Made by a program: the position numbers and the translations under genes
Origin: Chromera velia
Lineage: Eukaryota; Sar; Chromeraceae
Reading direction: 5' to 3'
NCBI GenBank assembly: GCA_018398765.1
Contig: JAHBMJ010000445.1
Coordinates: 14,532 to 47,973 of the forward strand
Length of the DNA stretch: 33,442 nt
Part shown: positions 19,749-29,630 of the stretch, piece after piece
Layout: every line of letters starts with the position of its first letter
Numbering within the stretch: the stretch's first letter is position 1
The notes under the pieces: generated by a model
Told to the model about the DNA's origin: nothing
Seen by the model: only the letters and a program-made list of their open reading frames with translations
The model's database searches: none

Positions 19749-21686
19749 TTGATTAATATACTGCCTTAGCAATTCTTTGTTCTTTATAGCTCAGGCCTGG
19801 AGGTTCTGCTCTGTGCCACCTAGAGCAGTGGTGAGAGACTTGCGCAGTAAATTAGTCATTGGGCAGCTGGATCGGTCAGGAGGGGACCTTTTCTTTGTGT
19901 GTCCTCAGGTTTATGCAAATGCAGTGGAGAATCTATTCGTAAAGAATCTTGACTATGTATTGTGTACTCAGTTGATGGAAGAAGAAGCAGTAGAAAAGCT
20001 CTTTGGAAAAGGAAAAGGGATTGGGGAGTTAGGGGAGAAAATGGGAAGAAAGTCTCGTGGGCGTCATGCATTTGGGCGAGGGATTGTGTGGCTGAAAGCA
20101 AAATCGTTTAGAGACGGGCACCCTAGACAGCTCTCTGAACTGAAGTGGCACCCACTGGTATCGTATGTAAGGCACGCATGGAGAAAGCCCTTTTCGATTG
20201 TGTGTCGGTTGTTGAATGGATTGCTTTCCACTTTAAGTCTACATGCGACCTTGTTTTCACCGTTTACTTTTATGCGAGACATCGGAAAATTTAATGGAGG
20301 GTCGGGAAATATCGAATGCGCCCATTTTACTGCTGTTCGGGGAAGGATGTTACCGTCTGTTTCGCATTTTAGTCAGATCTTCGTTCATGTCGAGGACATT
20401 AAGAACTTTTATCCTTCAATTCCCCGAGCATTGGTTCTTTATTTACTTTCTTGTGTGTTTGATGAGCTTCGTACATCTCGTCGGTATTCTTTTTTGGTAT
20501 TGCCTTTTTCTTCTGTTGGGGGTGTTCGGATTCATTCTGCCACAATCATGGGGAGAGGAGGGAGAAAGTGGACGCCCAAGGGTCATACTCGGCCTACAGC
20601 TTTTCTTTCAACACACGGCCGGTTCCAGAATGCATGGGCACTTTCTTTTGACAAAATTCTGGATTTTGTGAAATTGGACTTTGCGACCTGCTTTGTGGCT
20701 GTTGGGAATTGTCATGTGTGGCATCGGCAGGGGTTTGCACAAGGCTCTCCTCTGTCACCGGCCCTTGCGAATGGAAGTGCGGCTTTGGTCGAACGTGATT
20801 GGGCCACAGCCCGGAAGATTAGCTCCTTGTCGGGCAGTAAGCGTGTGGTGCGAAGATGGATGGATGATCGGCTCCTGGTTGCTTGCCTTCCCTTTGCTTT
20901 AAAAAAAGATCACATATGTATAAGTCTTCGCAGGGAGGATTTTTATGCTGTTGAATGTGTGCTTGAGGAGCAAAATTCGGACACTTTTCTGCAGTTTGAG
21001 CTTCGTCCATGCGACTGTTGTACCCGGTTGTTTTTGTTGCTGAAGGACCCCAATCGCTGTCGTGTTTCTTTGCTAGCTGGTAGAGTGAAAGCTCCTCTTC
21101 CCTTTCCTCGCTATGCTTATATACGATCAGCTGTTCCTGCACATCGTCTTCTTGACACTTTGCGTTCTCATATTTTGCGTGCGTTTCTTTTTTTCATTAT
21201 GTCCTGATTCTTTGTTTGTTGCAGTTTTATGTAGTATGTGGAAAGAATTGCAGGAGTGTGGTTTTCTTTTACGTGACTTCCGTCGTGTTACTTTTGGTTT
21301 GCTTTTAGCAGCCGGTCTTGGTCACCTTCGCGATCGGTTTTGAAGGAGAGATTTTGAGTTTTATAGCTGCACTTAGGGCGGCTGCAATTTTATATCGGTT
21401 GGTGCATGGTGAAGGGCGGGTGCGCGCTATGCACCGCTGTTTTGCTTTCGTCCGCGGCCTGCTATGCATTTGTTTTTGTAGCATTGGCATGCATTTGTGT
21501 GAGTTAGCATGCATGGGCCATCCGAGATTAATGTGCACTTTGCCTATGATTTCGACAATTCGCATGCAGGCCCTTTGGATCGAAACCGCTCGATCTTCTC
21601 GCTTCCTGCAGAGGATGTTGAAAGCTGACACTCCGCAAACGTCTGACAGGTGCATGAAAGTCAGAAAATACAGTTGATCAATGCAA
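19749..21686 (+). mobile_element. Penelope-like element copy 2, 5'-truncated, inverted to copy 1
   Basis: Nearly the same sequence as the 3' 1.9 kb of copy 1, in opposite orientation. It begins inside what is intron 2 in copy 1 (TTAATATACTGCC) and ends at ATGCAA. The 9-base word TTAGAAAAT lies immediately outside both ends (19740-19748 and 21687-21695), a probable target duplication. 5' truncation with a small duplication is what target-primed reverse transcription gives. The intron tail and its TATAGCTCAG acceptor are present, so the copied RNA still held the intron. Confidence 0.75.
19795..21207 (+). CDS. Penelope-like reverse transcriptase, open frame, 5'-truncated
   Basis: Read from the acceptor at 19794 as about 470 residues with no internal stop; there is no ATG at the exon start, as expected for an internal exon. 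Seen: an N-terminal LDRSGGDLFFVCP..YA segment resembling the DKG block of PLEs, RPLVS-like PLVSYVRHAWRK, motif A DIKNFYPSIPR (Asp about residue 201), motif B GFAQGSPLSPALAN, and motif C RWMDDRLL with the catalytic Asp pair at about 357-358. The key residues look intact, so the RT core may be functional, but nuclease and promoter are absent here. After TGA at 21205 homology to the related RT at 17.1 kb resumes in another frame (SMWKELQECGFLLRDFRR). Confidence 0.82.
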   Translation, partial: AWRFCSVPPRAVVRDLRSKLVIGQLDRSGGDLFFVCPQVYANAVENLFVKNLDYVLCTQLMEEEAVEKLFGKGKGIGELGEKMGRKSRGRHAFGRGIVWLKAKSFRDGHPRQLSELKWHPLVSYVRHAWRKPFSIVCRLLNGLLSTLSLHATLFSPFTFMRDIGKFNGGSGNIECAHFTAVRGRMLPSVSHFSQIFVHVEDIKNFYPSIPRALVLYLLSCVFDELRTSRRYSFLVLPFSSVGGVRIHSATIMGRGGRKWTPKGHTRPTAFLSTHGRFQNAWALSFDKILDFVKLDFATCFVAVGNCHVWHRQGFAQGSPLSPALANGSAALVERDWATARKISSLSGSKRVVRRWMDDRLLVACLPFALKKDHICISLRREDFYAVECVLEEQNSDTFLQFELRPCDCCTRLFLLLKDPNRCRVSLLAGRVKAPLPFPRYAYIRSAVPAHRLLDTLRSHILRAFLFFIMS

Positions 21687-21695
21687 TTAGAAAAT

Positions 21696-21945
21696 GTTAG
21701 AAAATAAAGTTTTTTACACGATTTTTTGTAAGAAAATGGTTTAATTATATAAGTTTCCCGTAAATTGCCGCTAAATTTTTAAGGTATGCAGTAAAAAATA
21801 TTAGAGTAGTATAGAGTAGTACATCTTGAAGGAATCTTAGCTATGAGTTGATTTTGTAACAAAAATCTAAATAAAAAATTGACAAAATTCTGACACGAGG
21901 TAAAACATGAGTCACGGCGGACGATGGCGGAAGTCTGAAAAGCTG
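21696..21945. other. AT-rich spacer after PLE copy 2
   Basis: Between the element's right target duplication and the stop codon of the pseudouridine synthase gene on the minus strand; AT-rich, likely that gene's 3' untranslated region. Nothing else seen. Confidence 0.4.
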
Positions 21946-24285
21946 TTATCCATCCCATCGGGTGTTTCGATCTGAGTAACGCACATCCCAAATTCCTTCG
22001 GCATCGGGCGTCCGAAAGCGAAGTGAAGGGAGCCCAGACGGACTCTCGTCAGTCGAGGCCGGAGAGACGCAGCGGGAACTCTCAAAAGCCAAATCTCCGA
22101 GGTCCTCTGCCTGCCCCCAGCTGAAGGTGTCCCCCGTTCTCTGGACAGATCTCTTACCTGCCCCTCCTCCCCTCTCCCTGTCTCGAGGGAAGGAAGAAGA
22201 GACACGCGATCCAGCCGCAAAGGAAGCAAAGGGAAACTCCTCGAGACCCAACAAATCCGGACTGCCATTAGACTTGGACCAACTTCTCCCTGTACCGCTC
22301 TCTCTCGACACGTCCACCCCCCCATTCTTTCCATCTAAAAGTTCTCCCAGAAGAAGGCTGTTTTCCCCCTCAAACCCCTGAACAGATTCAAGCTGATCTA
22401 AAAAATCCGGTTTGCACTCAAATGCCCCAACCATCTCATCATCCCCTCCCCCTTCTTCCTTTGAAATGCCCAACAAATCCCGAAAACCCACAATCTTCCA
22501 GCAATGCAACATCAGTCGGCCTGTCTCCCCCTCTTCCGAAGGAACCAGAGAAACGTCCGGATGGTGTTCCATCCGTCTGCTTCTCTGATAAAGAACATCT
22601 CCCACTACGGGACGACCCAGGGCAGCTGCGTGTAGACGAAGTTGGTGTCGTACAGTTGTTAGAGGCATCATCTCTGCCACACTCACCTCCACTCCGCTGA
22701 TGCGAGCGTGTGCTCGAACAGCAATTAGAGAGAGGGCCTCTCTCCCTTCACGTCTGGATCCGGAAAGCCGACTCTCTTCGAACCCCGGAGAGGGCCGACA
22801 GATAGGAGCCCGGCAGACGATCACACCGGCGTTCGAATACAGTGGCAGATATCCGTTTAGAACTGCCAGGAAGACACGATGAATCGAGTGCTCAGGCGGA
22901 ACGAAACGGGGCGTGTGGAGACTCAAATGGCGATGCAGCACTGCAAGGGACCTGTCCACATGCAGACATGCAGGGAGAGAGACAGGAGCACAAAAGAAAG
23001 AATTAATTTCATTTCGTCTTACAGGATCGACGTGAGTGAGACAGCGAAGCGGCAGCAGCACCATTCCCTATCCATCTCTTCCTGTCTGTCTCTCTGCTTT
23101 CCTGGCTGCTCACTCCCCTCAGCATGACGGAGAACTTCAATGTGTTCCTGTCCAACAAGTCCAGTGAGTGAAACAGCCAGGAGGCACAGGGTCGGTCAGT
23201 CAATTCGTCAGGAAGGTAGTTTGCTTGTCAACAAAGTCCGGAAGAGAGTCAAGCCATTCATTCCTTCAGTCAGCCAGTAAGTAAGTCAGGCAGCTGGAAA
23301 ATGGGTCATTCAGTCTCGTAGGTAGGCAGGCAGGCAGTCGGCCACTCAGAGAACGAATGAACACGCCAGCCCCATTTCGTCGCTTCGGCAATCAGTCACC
23401 CATGCAGTCTGTCTGTGCGTGTGAATACCATTCAATTACATGAAGTCTGTCAGGTCAACGTCAAACTCTCCTCTAATATGGTGCGCGCATCTTTTTGGCA
23501 ACTTCGTTTCTTCCACTTTCCACCCGTCTCCGGCCATCTTTGCTTCGCCCAACCACCTTCATTCATCCATTTTTGCATCCATCGGTCCATTTGTCCATCT
23601 ATCCATCAAACGGTTCACTTGTCCACCCATCCATTGATTTCGCGGTAGTCAATCAAGTCAGTCCACTCACTCACGTGTTCGTACTGGCCAGGATCATCAG
23701 CCCCGACGTCGGAGCGTCCAGTTGAAACTGCAGGGGGTTGACGGGGTGGGAAAAGAGGGGCTCCTCCTTTTCCAGAGGCCCCCCCCAAGAGACCTGACTC
23801 GCCCTGATGTGGGGCCACTTGTTGACGAGTGCAGGGTGGAGTCTGGGGTCGTCTGGGTGGAGTTTGGGGGGCTGTAAGGGGGGATGGGGCGATCTCTCCA
23901 GGAGAGACGCGTAAATGTCAGACCGTCGCACCATCTCGAGGAGACAGGTAGGATCAGACGGACCTCCAGTCTCCTCCATCCCCACAACACCTGCTGCTGC
24001 AGCAGCTGACACGCAGGTGTCAAAAGTCGGAGCCGAATTGCTGAGTCTTCTCCGCGATTTGACTTTTGGGCCTCGCGGATAGCCGGCGATGGGCACGCCT
24101 GGGGGCTGCAAACAATGGAAAAGGAGACGGCAAACATTCAACAAGTAACACTGTTCGCATTTGATTTGTGATCCCACCCGCTTTACTCATACAAGAATTT
24201 CTCTCACCTTCTCAACAATAGACAAGCGACGTGTAGCCACCAAAAACTTCAAATGAGGCCCCGACAGCCACATAGACGGTTTCAT
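21946..24285 (-). CDS. Divergent RluA-family RNA pseudouridine synthase, three exons
   Basis: Isomerises uridine in rRNA or tRNA; the target is unknown. Exons 24285-24208, 24105-23675 and 22951-21946 join in phase to 504 residues. Donors are AAG/GTGAGA and AC/GTGAGT; acceptors TTTGCAG and GGACAG. Seen: motif I IVEKPPGVPIAG across the first joint; motif II QFQLDAPTSGLMILAS with the catalytic Asp at about 156; SIHRVFLAVLNG where the family has K.YLA..G; motif III TTVRHQLRLHAAALGRPVVG with Arg about 275; and RLMLHCWKI. The usual HRLD is FQLD (a Gln here also occurs in the RPUSD1 group as I recall it), the motif IIa Tyr is Phe, and the Gly-Arg-Thr before HQ is Thr-Val-Arg. Motifs I and II are separated by an insert of about 100 residues, and a tail of about 180 residues after the fold is Ser/Gly-rich. 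No S4 domain is seen. Activity is uncertain. Confidence 0.83.
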
Positions 24286-24901
24286 TCTCTTCCTATTTTT
24301 TTCTGGCGTCTCCGGGGTTTCGCAAAGCAAGCGAGGATGTTTTCTGACGACACCGCAGCAAAATGATTCTGTGAGCTATTGTGCGCTGGGGAGAAGTCTA
24401 GCGACTATGAGGGCAAACCGGAGAAGTGTGGAACTTTCCTAGCGTATACAGAGATGTACACGTACAGAGGCAGAGCCAGCTAGAGTTCAATACATGCATG
24501 GCGAACGCTGGCGTGCAGTGATGTGATCGCGATAGAAAGAAGTACATCCGTGTTGACTGGGAGGGAGTTGATGGAGACGAATCCGCGTTTCGTGCTCATG
24601 GGAAGAACAAAAAAAGCTGGAACCGACAAATCCAGACGGTAAAGAAGAAGAAGGGGGCGGCAGGCCTCAAAAAAGGAGTGGAGCCCACGGCTCTGGAGCT
24701 ATATATCGACTATGAAGTAGAATTTTAAGTGCAGTTTCAAGCCAGTTTGACCTGAAGGGATAACCGGCATCGACTGTGATCGATGATTGAGGGTTTTTTC
24801 ATGCATGCCGCGTCCCCATATATGAGAGGCGGATCTAACCTAGTTTGTCGATTTGTTCCATCCTACGACTACCAGCGACGAAAATAGGCGTGACTTCGAT
24901 C
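24286..24901. other. Spacer between the synthase gene and the copia element
   Basis: Presumably holds the synthase promoter on the minus strand; a TATATA word at about 24699-24705 is a weak TATA candidate. A 40-base sequence shared with the hAT-like element lies at 24786-24825. No gene is seen. Confidence 0.4.
24786..24825 (+). repeat. 40-base sequence shared with 19048-19087
   Basis: ATTGAGGGTTTTTTCATGCA continuing through CCGCGTCCCCATATATGA. It recurs at 19048-19087 inside the hAT-like element with two or three differences. In the partial hAT copy at 11143-11342 it is absent, so at 19 kb it is an insertion. Confidence 0.7.
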
Positions 24902-25360
24902 TGTGACGGGAAACGTTACCTAGAACAGACTAGAACAGTCAGGTAACGAAAATGGGTAACGCTCAAACAGCTAAACGGGAAGTCTGACCTACCGGGTCGC
25001 AGTCCTCAGTTCAGACAGGAAAATCTATTCAGTAACGACAGAGAAATTTAAGGAGACGGCAATCTAGAATTCACTTAAACGAAGACTGCACGTTCGATCC
25101 AATGCGCGGGACTTCGACACTCTAAACGTGACACACAGACTGATCAGACTGCCATCTGAGGATGCTCGCTGTCATGAACCGACTGAGCAGACCAAGCCTT
25201 CGTACAGTCTTACTATTCGATCAAGGAGTCAGACGTTAATACACTCAAACATGCGATCACGCCGCTCGCAATACTTTTTACTCGCGCGGATGGCTGGCGC
25301 GCTCGCAGAACGCTCGGCACCCACCTGACGCACGCTTGGATGCATGCGTTTACTCTCACA
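24902..25360 (-). repeat. Copia LTR (3' LTR in element sense)
   Basis: Bounded by TGTGA and TCACA, 459 bases. It matches the other LTR with no indel and 23 differences (95.0% identity), all transitions. No promoter motif could be assigned with confidence. Confidence 0.95.
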
Positions 25361-26624
25361 AATCACCCCCTGTCTGAACTGAACACAAACAGGATGACAG
25401 ACTAAAAGAGAGAAACGCTTAACTGCAACGAAGGAACTTGGTCTGTCTGTCTGCACGCATTGACCCAGTTTCGATCCAACAAACCTTTGTTCCCAACTCC
25501 ATCAAATTTTCTAAAACGTACTCCAACTCCCCCTGCATTTTTGGCTTGCTTTTGCACTGTTTGGAACCAATCTGATGCATCAGCGGCTGAGAGTCAGTCA
25601 CCACCACAACCGGAGGCATCTCACCCCACAACTTTCGAACGAAATAAATGAATAACCAGGACATCTTCACTGCGTCTCTTATTGCAAGAAGCTCTGCAGA
25701 AGTTGTAAACCCCAGCTTTCTTCCTATCTTCCTGCTCAGTCAATACACAGTGTTGTGCTCACCGATCTCATCAAGATTGGTAAGCTCTCCTTCATCAACC
25801 AACTGCATCTCGACGCCCAGTCTACCCTCTTTCTTGTGCAATTGATAAGACGCATCCCCCCACACCAACAGAACTGGAAAGGAGGGAATAGAACGAAGAG
25901 ATAGAGGACGGGAAGTCTTAAATGCATGCCAGAGAGCCTTCTCATTCGCAAGAACGGACTCACGAGACGGACGGGAATTGAAGTGGGAAAGGTGGGAAAA
26001 CAAGAAGGAAAGAGAAGGTTAGGTCTTAACAGCCCACCCCAAACACCCCATATTCTTTTGTTGCTGTTCCTGTAAGGACATGTCAGTCTCTGCAGTCTCA
26101 AGCAACAGGAGATCTTTCTCAGTCAAGGGCTTCTTTGCCTCTTCACTCACTCCCTTCACCATTCCCTCAATATACGTGGACTGGTCAAGCAACATCTCAC
26201 CAGGACGCATCCAAATGGACATGCCCACATAAGAATAAAGCTCTCTATTGTCGATTCTCTCTGGCTGATCTGTGTCAAAAAGCTCCTGGATTTGCTTCAC
26301 GTCTTCGTTAACGGAAGGAGAAAAAATGAAGAGATCATCAACATGTATAACAAGCAAAGCAACGATCTCACCTTTCTTGTTCTTTTTGACCAAAATCGAC
26401 TCAGCAATCTCAGTCCACCCCAGGCTGCTAACCTTCTTCTTGAAGTAACTCGTGTACACCTTTGGGGCATCTTTCAGGCCGTAAACAGCCCTCTGAATGC
26501 GAACGAAGACGCCAGCATGGAGGCCGGGATAGACCTCTACAGGGAGGTTAGACGGAAGGCACAGCCACACTGCATTTTTCATGGGCGCCTGCAGGAACGC
26601 AGTTAACACGTCTATTTTGGCTGC

Positions 26625-26855
26625 GCAGCCCATCTACTCGGGAATTTTTGGTACCAGAACTTTAAAACCCCTGCCAAATTTTCCCTTTTTTGCCCCCCCT
26701 TTGCCAAACTTTCCCACAAAGGCTCAAATAAGGCAAAAAACACTGTTAAAATCAAAACATCTGACCCATCGAAGGCTGATTTTCTCTAGTCTTTAATACC
26801 AAATATTCCCGAGCTGAAGACCCCTTACCAATTTTTCTAAAGTGGATGGGCCGCG
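26625..26855. mobile_element. 231-base MITE inserted in copia RT
   Basis: The 9-base word TTTGGCTGC flanks it exactly (26616-26624 and 26856-26864). Ends are inverted: GCAGCCCATCTACTCGGGAA at left and the inverse of CGCGGCCCATCCACTT at right, with a second pair of GGGAATNTTTGGTA words further in. Removing the insert and one flank restores the RT reading frame across the site. Non-coding. Nine-base duplications suggest a Mutator-like mobiliser; the superfamily is inference. Confidence 0.82.
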
Positions 26856-29621
26856 TTTGGCTGCCTATAGACCTTTTGAGACGGCCCAGAGGAAGGCAAC
26901 TCTAGCCAGACTTGCGTCTGCTGTGCCAGAGTAGGTCTTAAGCACCGACCAATCACGAGAGTCTTGGAACCCTCTCACTACGAGACGAGACTTTGTAACC
27001 CTCTTTCCCTCCTTCAACTTCCAGGTCCTCACCCACCGAAGGGTAATCGCCTTGACCCCCTTCTCCATCTGCAGTGTCTATGTAGAGAGATCAAATACAG
27101 AACAGAGACACCAATGAGCGAGTTCCTTTCGATCGGACTCTTTGAAGAGACCCTGTGCAATCTCTTCCTCGGTGGCAAGAATGTGCCCCTTCGCATCGTT
27201 CTCTCTCGCTAGCAACTTGCGCGCCCTCTCACCTTTCATCACTGCACACGCAATCTCAAAGTGCGTGTTGAGGGCTTTTGCAATCTGTGCTTCCTTTATC
27301 TCTCTCCTTCTCCTTCTGCACTCACGGATCTGATTCCTCCTCTGAGATTTGGACATCTCAGACCACCGAAAGAATTCGGCGGTATTTGCTTCCTCGGCTG
27401 CCTGGTTGGCAACGACATCAACGTCTACCGGGACTTGAAGTCAGGACAGGGGGAACAGGATCAGGCACAGGAGGTGCCTACTCAGTAAGTCTGTCAAGCA
27501 CAGCAGGGGGAAGCTGTCCATCAGCGGGGAGCTCGAACCGCTCCACAATGTCTTTCTGCTTTACTGTCTCCAGCTCGGCAGGAAAGAAACTTCCATCATC
27601 CCTCTGCTTCAACCGTGCTGCTGTGATGCTCCTGACTTGCTTTTCCCCCTCCCTTATAATCTGCCCTGGGAACAGGGCCCCATCTGACCATCGGGTAAGA
27701 ACACCCTGCAAACGAGGCACGCGAACGCCTCGGGGAGAACGAGGGAGCTAACGGACTGGATGAGAAACATCCTCATCAGACGCCTCATCCCCAGTCTCTG
27801 CATTGTCTGCATCTGACCGGTTGTCTTCTTCTCCCCAACCAACCCAAACGGATCCTCTCCCCACAACGGAATCTGTCTCCCTCTCTGCAACCACATCGCT
27901 TCTGCCATCTTCGTCAAAATCAATATGCTCCACCCCTAACCACGACTCCATCTGAATGTGGCTGGGGTGAACGCGAAGAGGCCTCCATTGTCTCCCTCTC
28001 CGAATCAACACAGAGACGGACTGTGGACTGATCACCCCCCCGAAAAGAGCTCTCTCACTCTTTTCAACAGGACCGCCAGCAACGAAACGCTGACGACGAG
28101 AGGGATCGGACAAGCGAACAACATCCCCCAGGGCAACAGGAGGCACCCCCGAACGCACACCAAAAAGAGCATAATTCGGGGAAAGGCCAGTCGAGCCGTG
28201 AACAACCTCATTCAGAGAATTGGCAATTCCAGGGATGAAGACAGGCCAGAGATAAAAGGAAAGAGAACGCTGAAAGAGAACTTTGTTCAAAAGAGAAAAG
28301 AAATCGTCATTCACTCTCTCAACAAATGCCTGCACTTCGGGAGTGAGAGGAGGACCGAACTGAGTTGCAATCCCCCCTCCCTTAACTGACGAACAAAATG
28401 AGAGGTAGAGATTAGAAATGAACTCACCTCCATTGTCTGAGTGCACAACCTTCAGCTCCCCCTTGCCGGCTTTCTCCCACCAACAAGTCCAGGAGATCAG
28501 GTGACGCACTGCGTGATCTTTCGACCGCAGCGCCCACAACGATTTCCTTTGTGTCTGCAAATTAACAATGACAGACATGTAACGAAACCTCCCGATCCCC
28601 TTTCTCTTCATATCTTTCAGGTCGTGGTAGATGTCGGCATTGAACTGCCCCCCCGGACCCGCAGGCTCTGGCTCCTTTTCCTCATCGTCCTCATGAACAG
28701 AAGACTCATCCCCCTTGCGAGAACGCTTTCGCGTCCCCGCTGCTGCACCTCTTCTCTTCAACTTTCTCCTCCGAAAGTTCACAACATGACACGCCTTACA
28801 CGTGTCTCTCACCTCTTTACACTCTTTCACAGAAAATTGCACCCCCAGCCCCTTCTCCTTCAATGTGGCCTCCAAACGCTGCCCAGTCGCATGACCGAGA
28901 CGGGAGTGAAGGACAAACAAAAGGTGCGATCTGTTCTCAGGAGAAATCTCTGCCTGCCCAGAGAGAGCAAACTGTCGGAGGGGATAAGGAGAAACAGAAG
29001 GACAAACGTTGGCAGCAACAACCGCTTCCTCAACCTTCGCAAGATAGAGAATTGAAACATTGCCCGTCTGATCAACAGGAGAACAAAACCTCTCCCCATG
29101 CACATCCTTCAACCAAACCCACCCAGGTTTAGAGGGACTTTCCTCCCCTGGGAGAGACAACTTTCTTCTCCCACAAGCAAACAACGGACGACCGATTGAC
29201 TCGTGACTACACCCTTCCTCAGAAACGATGCGCATACCATCCCATTCATCGACAAACGGAAGGACCTGGTGAAATGTCTTGACCCCTCTCACAGAGAGGG
29301 GGGCAGCATCAGAGGCGAGACGAAACGAGACAGCCTGGTCAACATACGAAACAACATACCTGTCAAACAAGGGAGGAACGAGACTCTTCGAGGCCCTGGA
29401 ATCGGCAATCATCTCTCCATCGTCTTCCCCCGTCACACTGACAAAGGATTCAACAGACGTGACGACTCTCACTTTATCCGTTTCCCCGCCAAACTCCCAT
29501 CCCCTCTTCTCGGCATTCCGCAAGGTTGCCCTCACGAAACGCCCACTGCCAGCCTTCTCACTGGCTCCTGCCCCCCCCCAGCGGCTGGACTGGAACTGGG
29601 GGGGGGTGGCCCAGGGGCCAT

Positions 29622-29630
29622 TTAAAAATC
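29622..29630 (-). promoter_or_regulatory. Candidate -1 frameshift site between gag and pol
   Basis: Gag ends GAT TTT TAA. Sliding back one base on the T-run reads TTT TTA AAT and enters the pol frame, which is open from here through protease. The stop codon would be in the ribosomal A site at slippage. The GC-rich stretch with C9 and G9 runs just downstream could pair and stall ribosomes. This is not a canonical X-XXY-YYZ heptamer in the gag frame. Confidence 0.4.

Noticed and set aside
21318-21677. 119-codon frame at the 3' tail of both PLE copies (also 11716-11357)
   Set aside because: Present in both copies only because they are the same sequence; the first part overlaps RT homology in another frame, and the rest has no motif.
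11344-21686. Hammerhead ribozyme motifs, which some PLEs carry
   Set aside because: No CTGATGA with a matching GAAA and stems was recognised by eye in either copy; a covariance search would be needed to exclude them.
25419-27748. Reassignment of TAG to an amino acid, because four of the pol stops are TAG
   Set aside because: TAA and TGA also interrupt the same frame, a frameshift and an insertion are present, and C-to-T or G-to-A decay explains TAG equally well. Host genes ending in TAA/TGA do not settle it.
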